DNA of 64,000 nucleotides from Pomacea canaliculata. Its lineage: Eukaryota > Mollusca > Gastropoda > Architaenioglossa > Ampullariidae. The DNA is taken from contig NC_037598.1 in the NCBI RefSeq assembly GCF_003073045.1, forward strand, positions 25,791,822 through 25,855,821, written 5' to 3'. The position numbers and the translations under genes are program-made. How positions within the stretch are numbered: position 1 is the first letter of the stretch; every line of letters starts with the position of its first letter. The notes under the pieces are model-generated. The model was given only the letters and a program-made list of their open reading frames with translations, made no database searches and was not told the DNA's origin. Shown here in pieces: positions 36,701 to 45,700 of the stretch.

Positions 36701-39700
36701 CCACTTGCCATATGTTTGACAACGGACTATGTGTTGTCGTGGTTTAGAGAGCATTTAGTGGTTAGGTCTGAAAAGTTTTGACCAACCCTGTGAAAGTTTT
36801 AACTCCTTGGGTTGCAAGCTGCCGGCTGCTTGTGTGACTGATGACATCACAGGTTTTAAACTGTTGTCTTGCTGTCTGAAGTTTTGAGCCTGTGAGGTGG
36901 ATGTCATTAAAGATAGGCGAGAAAAGATTTTAACCTGTGATTTCAACAATGGATGGTGTCTGTCACAGGCTTTGATTTGCTGGACGACTGCAGGTCCCCC
37001 ACGCGCGCCATGCAATACGCCCTCGACTACATGGACATCTACAACCGCTGCGGCGACAACCAGTACAACACCACGCTGCGACTAGGTACGTCAGGTGCTT
37101 GGGCAAGTGAACACACGTGCACAACTCACATAGTGCACGTGTATAAACTACATGTAAACTGCATAACCCTGACCTCTGTACACGTCGCCTATAATCAAGA
37201 CAAAAATACCAACCCGTATACAAGATCCACCCGTTTAAAACTCGCAGAACCTATGTATACACTCATGCTTACAGATGGACAAACATACAGACAGACAGAC
37301 AGACAGACATACAAGGTGGATGTCAAGGGCTGCATACGACTATGTCCACGGTCCCGAATGTAAGATGTAGCTGAGCCTCAGATCTCGTGCAGGTCTCGTG
37401 GGTCCATCACGGAGCTCGACGGCGGAGGAAGTTGCAGATGCCATGCGGGGGTTTTCCGCCCCCATCATCAGTCCCGCCGCCACAGTCGCCACACTGACCA
37501 CCGGGGACATCAGCCACCCCAACTTCTTCCGCACTGTGCCCTCCGACAGGCTGCAGCTGGCCGTGAGTACAGAGTGGTGTCCCTTTCTTCACGATACTGC
37601 GATACAGCTGTCATCAGAGCTGTAGCTGTCTAGTGCTTTTAGTCCAGCTGCAAACGAAATTCCACTAAAACTACGACATTGTGTCCTTTATCGTTATTTT
37701 CATCATGTCCACTATTTTACAGAGCTAGTGATGTTTGCCGTTTGGTAAGACGGTATGGCCATCACACGGGGAGCTTCTATCTACATGCTAAACTATTAGG
37801 ACAAGACAGGTAGCCACAGGTGGACGGACGGATGGAGGTCACTTAGTACAGCGCAGTAGCAATCACACACTAAAGGGCAGTCACTTTCGTGGGCAGGCCA
37901 TCATCCAGATCCTCAAGCAACTGAGCTGGAGCTTCGTTGCGCTGGTGTACACCGATGACGTGTACGGGACGACCGGAAGCCGCATGCTGCAGGAAATGGC
38001 GGTCCGCGAGCGCATCTGCATCAACACCAGCATCGTCATCACCAGCGACCCCGCCGTGATGACGTCCGTCGTCAGCCAGCTCATCGGCGTCCGGGCGCGA
38101 GCCAAGGACCAGTCGCTGGCGGTGGTGTACATCGGCGCCAAGGACAAGGCCGAGAACCTCGTCTTCAACCTCAAGAGTCAGAGGGTCGGTGAGATAGCTA
38201 CTCTACTCAAGTCAAATCATTGGTCGCAACTAAATGATAATGGAGATCATTTATGTACATACTTGTGTATATATTTATGTTGGTTTGAACAAGTCATGAC
38301 AGAAGGTGATTTGATAAAAGTTTTAGAGTAAGAGGATTACAAAAATCTCGTCTGCGAAACATCTGAAAGACGTCTGCAAACATGCCACGCCCGAGGACGA
38401 GCCGAGGGAAGAGACGACAGAATCTGTTGATCTTACTGTTTAGCTATACTCTATTTATCTTTTTATGTATCTTTGTCTCTCTCTCTCTCCTTGTGTCTCT
38501 TTCCTTCTGTGTGTCTGTGTGTGAGTGAAGGACAACTGTAGCTGTCGGCACATACACTGTACGCCAAGTGTTGTTGACATTAAATCTTGTTAAGAACGTT
38601 AACTCTTGACCAACTGGCTCACAAACTGTCCGCAGGCTCTTGGCTTCCACTTCATCTTCTCCGACAGCGTCAGCACCAACCTCGACGTCTTCAAGAGCGG
38701 ACAGTTGCCCAACACCAACATGAACCTGGCAGTTGGCAGCCTGACACTTGCTCCCTCTAGCGTCACTCTCAGGGACTTTGAAGACTACCTCAACCGGAAA
38801 TACACCAGCGTTCATAACGGGAGCGACAACGACACCATCATTGCATCCTACTTAAAGGTGGGCGCTGTACATATGAATCGCTATATCTATACACGGCTAT
38901 ATCTATATATACTGGGCTATATAAAACAAACGCCGGCGTTTGTTTTATATAGCCCAGTATATATAGATATATATAGATATAGATATACACGGCTATATAT
39001 ATGTATGTGGATATACAGCCGCAAGGATGATGTTCGACGATAAGCGATTGTCAAGCACCTGCAGCAAACCTACCTGTGCTACCTGTGCAGGTGTCTGGGT
39101 GGACGTGGCCGCTGCAGTCAGTGTCTCAGGTGTCGTTCGTGCCGCTGGCTGTGGGAGCTATCTACGCCCTGGCGGAAGCCACGCGCCTGACGCACCAGGA
39201 GGTCTGTGGCAACGACCGCGGCGTCTGCGCCGCCATGGTAACCGCTGTGGCAGAGGGCGCTGTGCTGCGCTACATGAAGAACCTCTCAGTAAGTCGCGTC
39301 TCGCCTCAGTGATCATCTCACCTCAGTGAGTCTTCTATCATCTCACTATCCATCATCTCACCTCAGTGAGTCGCTGTGTCTGTGCCATGTTTACCGTACC
39401 GCAGACGATCATTACTGATGATGATGATGTTGTTGTGGGGGGAGAAAGGGACGCAACCAGTCTCTATCATAGTGACGTTATGTCCCTTGGTCTGATCTGG
39501 TCGTTAGAGAAACGTTGTGAACATCATGATGTAATATTTATTTTTCGTCGGATTATTTTTGTCAAAATTAATATTATAGTTTTTATTACTTAGATACTGG
39601 TAAGTCTGAGCGCGCAAAGCCTTATCAGTGAAGGGAAGATGCCTTTGACTATCCTTCTATAACTCCCGAAGACAGTGTTCATCAGGGATACCTGGCGATG

Positions 39701-42700
39701 TGTGCAGGTGAATTTTAGTGCCATGAATGCTGACGTGGCTCCCCAAGAGTTCCGGAGAATCGGTTACATCCTCGAGTTTGATGAAAATGGCGATGTCGTT
39801 CCCAGCGGAGAATTTCCTGATTATGTTGTGTATTCCTACAACAACGAGCTCCCCCAGCCAGTAAGTTTGACATTACATTATTACAGCACGCACCCCGGTA
39901 ATGTACTCTTATACAACATGCACTCCAGTACTTATACAACATGTACTACAGTACAACATGCACTCCTATACATGCACCCCGGTAATGTACTCTTATACAA
40001 CATGTACTCATGTACTTATACAACATGCACTCAAGTACAACATGCACTCCTATACATGCACGCGGTAAGCATGCACTCCAGCATCAACTGTTATACACAC
40101 TCCAGTCCCAGCATGCACTAGCGCAACATGAACGTTGGGCAAACGGGGCTTTGTGCCTTCTGTACACTGACACTGACAGGCTGGTGACACCTTGTTTGTA
40201 CACGTGACAGTAGATTGGCAGAGAGGATGTCATAGACGAGAAAGAAAGTCACGTGACTTACAAGAAGGGAAGATCTATGTATAACATGAGTGGAATTGTA
40301 ATCATGTTGCCATGGACGCTGCTGACGTGAACTCCACTTGTCCTGCAGTTACTCAAGGTGGGCAACTACACAGGTGGCAAGCTGTCGCTGGACACGTCTC
40401 AGGTGAAAATGCTGACCACCTACAGCCAGGTAGTTCAGCGGGTGCAAACGTCAGTCTGTGCGGGGGAGTGTGTTGAGTGTGCCGACAACGGAAAGATACC
40501 TGTGGCTCACCTCAACGGGTCAGCAGTCATCGTCGGCGTCTTCTCCGTCCACGTGCGCCAGGGAGACTCGCCCTTCAAGGTAAACTGTCTTCTATCTGTC
40601 AGTCTGTGTGTCAGTGAGTTCACTGTGTCTGTCAGTCTGTGTGTCAGTGTGTTCACTGTGTCTGTCAGTCTGTGTCAGTGAGTTCACTGTCTGTCAGTCT
40701 GTGTGTCAGTGAGTTCACTGTGTCTGTCAGTCTGTGTGTCAGTGAGTTCACTGTGTCTGTCAGTCTGTGTGTCAGTGAGTTCACTGTGTCTGTCAGTCTG
40801 TGTGTCAGTGAGTTCACTGTCTGTCAGTCTGTGTGTAGCAGTGAAGTGTCCCGCCTTTTGATGTGTGTGTACCTGCGAGATGTCCTATGTTGGTGTGTGT
40901 GGTACGTACACCTGTAAACTCATAAGCTGTCCATATTGTCGTATGTAAACATGAACAGAAAAAACAGCTTGTTAACTCTCGGTGTGTTGTGTTGTTTTGT
41001 GTTGTCCTGTGGTCCGTTGTGATGCTGTGTGATGTGTGATGCTGTGCTGTGCTCCATTGTGATGTCGTGTGATGTGTGATGCTGTGCTGTGCTCCGTTGT
41101 GATGCTGTGTGATGTGTGATGTGTGATGCTGTGCTGTGCAGTGCGGCCACTACAGGAACGTGTCCATCGACCCCATCGTGCTGCAGGCCTTCCTACACAG
41201 CGTGCAGCAGCTGCGGGCCTCCACTGGAGTCGACTTTGGAGCCGTGGCCTTTGACGACTGCTACAGCCCACTGCGCATCAACACCATCCTCTCCACCTAC
41301 CTCTCCCAGCACGTGACTGAAGAGCAGGTGAGAATCGAGGGATCTCTCTGCCAGCAGATCCCAGGGCGAGACTTTCTTTCATTTTAGTCGGTTGTTCCAG
41401 AACACTGCCTCACATGCGCTGCCTCGCATATTTCTTTCAGAACATTGCCCAACATCCTTGTTCCAGAATGCTTTCATACACACGTTTCTTTCACCTTTCT
41501 TTCAGAAGACTTCAAGAACAATTGTCTTTTTCACAATATTTAGTAATAAACTTGGAGACTAACCTTTTTCTCAGAAGAAGTAAAAAGCAATACATTTCAC
41601 TACTTCCAAAACATCCCCCCTCCCTAAATATGCTATTAGCCACTCGCTGAACACCGTTCACCAAACTTCGTCAATAATCTCTTCAAGAACACTTCTCAGA
41701 AAACATCATTAAACAGTTCTAGAACAGACCAACCTCTTCCATAACCTCTCTCAGAGCTTTCCCCGCAAGCTTTGTTAATGAAGTGTGTGGTTGTCTCCAT
41801 CCTCCATCTTGTCCTCTTGTCAGTGCGGCTTCAGTGTCTGCGTGGATCCAGACCAGGTGGTCGGCGTCATCGGCAGTCTGTCCAGCGGCTCCACCATGGC
41901 CGTGGCCGACTTCTTCACACCTTTGCGGGTCCCTGTCATCTCCTACGCCGCCTCCTCGCCCGACTTCGACGACAAAGTCAACTTCCCCTTCTTCCTGCGG
42001 ACTGTGCCCAGTGATGATGAGCAGGCCAAGGCCATGGCAGCGGTCAGTAGTGTGTAGCATGTGTCACAGTCCGGGAGTCTGATGATTGATGACGACTGGA
42101 TGATTGGTTGTTCACCTCCTCTGTATCACGTGATCATAACCCCTGTCATTCTACCTTAGTATAGTCGTTGTGCTGTCTGTGGATGTCTATCTATGGCGGA
42201 ATCGTGTCTGTAGGTTATTGAGGAGATGGGCTGGAGCTACGTGGGCCTGCTGTATGTCAACAACAACTACGGCACCAAGGGGGCCTTGGCCTTCCAGCGG
42301 ACGGCCGCCGCGCGCGGCATCTGTGTGGCTGACCCTGTCATCATCTCGGAAAACCCCAGCAGCGTGGATGAGAAGGACCTGTACGACGCCTTCATTGCAC
42401 TCATCGAGAAAAATGTCAAGGTACGAACTCACTGAGGAAACAACACCGAGGGTCAATCAGTCATTGAGAACATTTTCCAGGCTCAGCCTGTCATGATGAC
42501 AAGAATGTAGATGTAGAAATAATGAAATGAACCGTCAGGATATCAATAATCATGGAGAGTGTGTGCAGGTTGTCGTCTTTTTCGGCATCGACACGCGCAT
42601 GGCGGACTTCCTGCGGCTGGTGGAGTCACGTGGTGAGTTTGGTCGTCTGCTGTTCCTGGCCAGCGAGGAGTGGGCCAGCAAAGACGACGTCCTCAACGCC

Positions 42701-45700
42701 GGACCCAAGGCAGCGAGAGGATCCATCACCATCAAGGTCAGTGACAACAGCAGTTAGTTGCCATGGGAGCAGACTTTCTTCTGGTGAAACCTGAAAATAT
42801 GCACCGCTCTCTTCTTCCTGTATTCCCATGTGTAATGTCTCTTGTAATTTAATGTAATGGTGTAATCTGTGAATGACACAAAGCAGTCTGAGCAAAAGTT
42901 TGTGGAAATGTTCTATATTAACTATTATTAGTAGTAGTAGTATTAAATGTCTAAATGATTTCATGTCTAATTTCAAATACATTCTCTCCACCGCCTTGCT
43001 TGCTACTTTCATGTATAGTTCGTACACGGTCTTCATGATGTCGTTAGAGTTTGGTTTTGACACGGCTGGTGCTTCATATTGCTGTCAGAATGTTCGATAT
43101 TAATATTCCTACAAAATCGTTTGTCTGGGTACTCTCCGTGAAGTCATGCTGAACGCTCTTTACATTTTTGCATTTTTTCAAGTGAATCTGAATTACTGGT
43201 GAAACTCAAGAATTATTTTGCTGTTTTTACTGACCTCGAGTGAGCTTCCAGAAACGAAAGGCAAAAGACATTAGTAGTGTCAGTTCTATGACCTGAAACT
43301 CGTCATCTCCTCGGCTAAACCTGACCTGAAACTAATCGTACACCTAGCTTTGCACTGTGAAGTATATCATCTCCTCAGTTTCTCACTAAGAAAGTCGTAA
43401 TCTCTTCACAGGTCAACAATGTCGACACCAACCCTCAGGATGAGGACTTGCTCCGGAAGGAGCTGCTGCAGAAGGTTCCCAGTAGGGACGACCCCAACCC
43501 CTGGTTTTCCGAGTTCTGGCAAAACTTCTTCGACTGCAACATCCCAGGCGGCTTCAACAATGTCTTCTCCAAGGACTGCAACCCGACAACCAGACTGTCG
43601 AGTACAGAGGTGCGCTCCCCTATACAGCGGCGGCGTTAGGGGGTGGCAAATGGGGCGGCCGCCCCAGGCCCCGCTCTCAAAGGGGCCCCGCGCTTTAGCC
43701 CCGAGGTCATCTTTATGACATATTGCCAGCTGTGTTAAACAAGTTGTGACAAAAACATTGACGCTCAGAAAACACTTCTAAGTTTTAATTAAGCAAATTA
43801 TTGAACCCATATCTTCACGTTAACCCCGACAATAACAACAAGCAGTTTATTAAGTTATCGTCACCATATTATTTCGCTTTAAGAAAAAACCGCTACAGCC
43901 AAAAACGGTGGGAAAGGTTACCAACAATTAAAACACTAAATTCATTCGTTACTTCGCGAAATATATCCAGCCTATCTAACTGTATATAAATCAGTGCTTC
44001 CGGCATCACATTAATAGGGATGTTGATACACGTACTCCATTACCCCGGCCCCGCGCGGATGGTCGGCCCCAGGCCCCGCGTGTTCCTAACGGTTCCTAAC
44101 GCCGCCTCTGGCCCTATAGATATAGACAGGGTGAACCACTCACGTTCTCTGCCCACAAGGCAGTGGGACTCGTTGACTATTTACTCGTCATGTTAAAAAG
44201 TTGTTTATTTTATTTAATTCACAGTGACAGTGCTTTTATTGATCCTTGCGGAAATTAAATACTTACAGTGCTCGTCGTTAATAAAATACATAAACATCTC
44301 CAAATCATTCTAAAAGCAACAAAGGATAACACTGACAAGTAACGATAAATGACAATGCTGACAAACCAGTAACAGCTGATGACAATACTCACAAACCAGA
44401 AACAACGGATGACAATACAAACCAGTAACAACAAACATCAAACCGTTATATCAGGGGTCACACGTCCACTCCTCAGAGAGCTGTTAAAGGTGTTAAAGGC
44501 AATAACAAGACAGGGGAACATAAGGTAATCATCGGAATACAGCGTACATCCGGGACACATCATTATCATCATCATCATCGGTGGAGAGCGTGACGTCACT
44601 GACGTGTGACGTGTTGCAGGTCGCGAGACTCCTGTCGGACCAGCGCGTGAAGCACGTGATGAACGCCGTCAGTGCCCTGGGCTGGGGGCTGCACGCTGCC
44701 AAGGACGAGTTCTGTGAGGACAAGTTCCCTTGCTCCTTCCTCAGGAACGCCAAGTATGCAACAAAGGTAGGCAACTCTGTGTGTGAGCGAGAGAGCGAGA
44801 CAACTCCGCTGTCTAGTACTTATTTTATTTTAAAGAAGACTCGGATGGTGAAACCCAGGCTGGTCGAATCATTTTCAGATGTGTTCGCCCCTCTGTTTGC
44901 AGGTGTTGGACAGCATCAAGTCGCAGGTGGTCACAGTTCACTCCCTTAAAGAAAGTGTCTTTGACGACCGTGGCAACGGTGACATCGGCTTCAGCCTCTT
45001 CAACATCCAGAAGGATGACTTAGGCTACACCTACAAACTAGTGAGCCACTTTCTTTTGTACCTTTTAACACAGTGCAAAGTCATCCGTGCCAGGTCACGT
45101 GACAGGACTAAATACACAGAATACACAGAAGGATTTCTTTCGCTGGAAGATTTTTTTTTTTAAAATTTAATTTGAAAAGCATCAGAAGTGATCGACAAGG
45201 CAAGTGAACTGAGAATTAACTTTGCTTTAATGACTCCATCTCATCACAGCTAGAACAAGTGAGCCACACCCAACAGTGTAGCAGTTGTATCACGGGTGGG
45301 CTCCGACATTCTGCAACTTGACAGTTGTGTCACAGGTGAGCTCCTATACTTTGCCACAACGATTATGTCACAGGTGGGCTCCTATATTCCGAAGCAAGGG
45401 CTGCAGCTGCAGAAGGAGGACTTGCGGTTCTACACGGAAACCGGAAGAGAGACGAGTCAGGTGGATGCGCAGTGCTCGGGTACATTGTGCGATCATTGCC
45501 CTCAGCAGCTCACCGCCTCCTCCCCCGCACCCCAGGACCAGACAGACAAGGGAGAGCACATGCAGATGGCCATTCTCGTCATCCTCGCTCTGCTGCTCGT
45601 CGTCTGCCTCCTTCTCGTCTGCGGCCTCGCTTTGAGCTGCGCGTACTTCCGGCGGAAAGTGCAGGGTAAGATCAAAAGACAGATTTTATCATCTCGCTTC

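Larger units (their letters stand above)
30795..40480 (+). other. VFT1: first mGluR-type ligand-binding domain
   Basis: Encoded by exons 1-8, about residues 30-480. Family landmarks in order are VRFGLIVSLRKAD, VQFGFDLLDDCRSP, LVGPSRSSTAEEVADAM, APIISPAAT, FFRTVPSDRLQ, LSWSFVALVYTDDVYG, FHFIFSDS, WTWPLQSVSQVSFVPLAVGA, VCGNDRGVCAAM, GYILEFDENGD and LLKVGNYTGGKLSL. By-eye alignment to mGluR1 keeps the counterparts of S165, T188, D208, Y236 and D318, but K409 is V. N-glycosylation sequons include NGS, NTT, NTS, NLS, NFS and NYT. After the domain, SVCAGECVEC aligns with the first cysteines of the mGluR linker and then stops. Confidence 0.85.
40490..45470 (+). other. VFT2: second mGluR-type ligand-binding domain
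   Basis: Encoded by exons 8-16, about residues 500-1010. Landmarks are VIVGVFSVHVRQGD (compare the family's GLFPVH), DFGAVAFDDC, VVGVIGSLSSGSTMAVADFF, RVPVISYAASSPDFDD, FFLRTVPSDDEQAKAM, MGWSYVGLLYVNNNYG, GEFGRLLFLASEEWASK, GSITIKV, NPWFSEFWQNFFDC, VMNAVSALGWGLHAAKDEFC, ATKVLDSIKSQ, VFDDRGNGDIGFSLFNIQ and YTYKLVGSY. This is the more canonical mGluR-like copy. Counterparts of S165, D208, Y236 and K409 are kept; T188 is S and D318 is E. Only QCSGTLCDHC remains of the cysteine-rich linker before the membrane. Confidence 0.85.
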
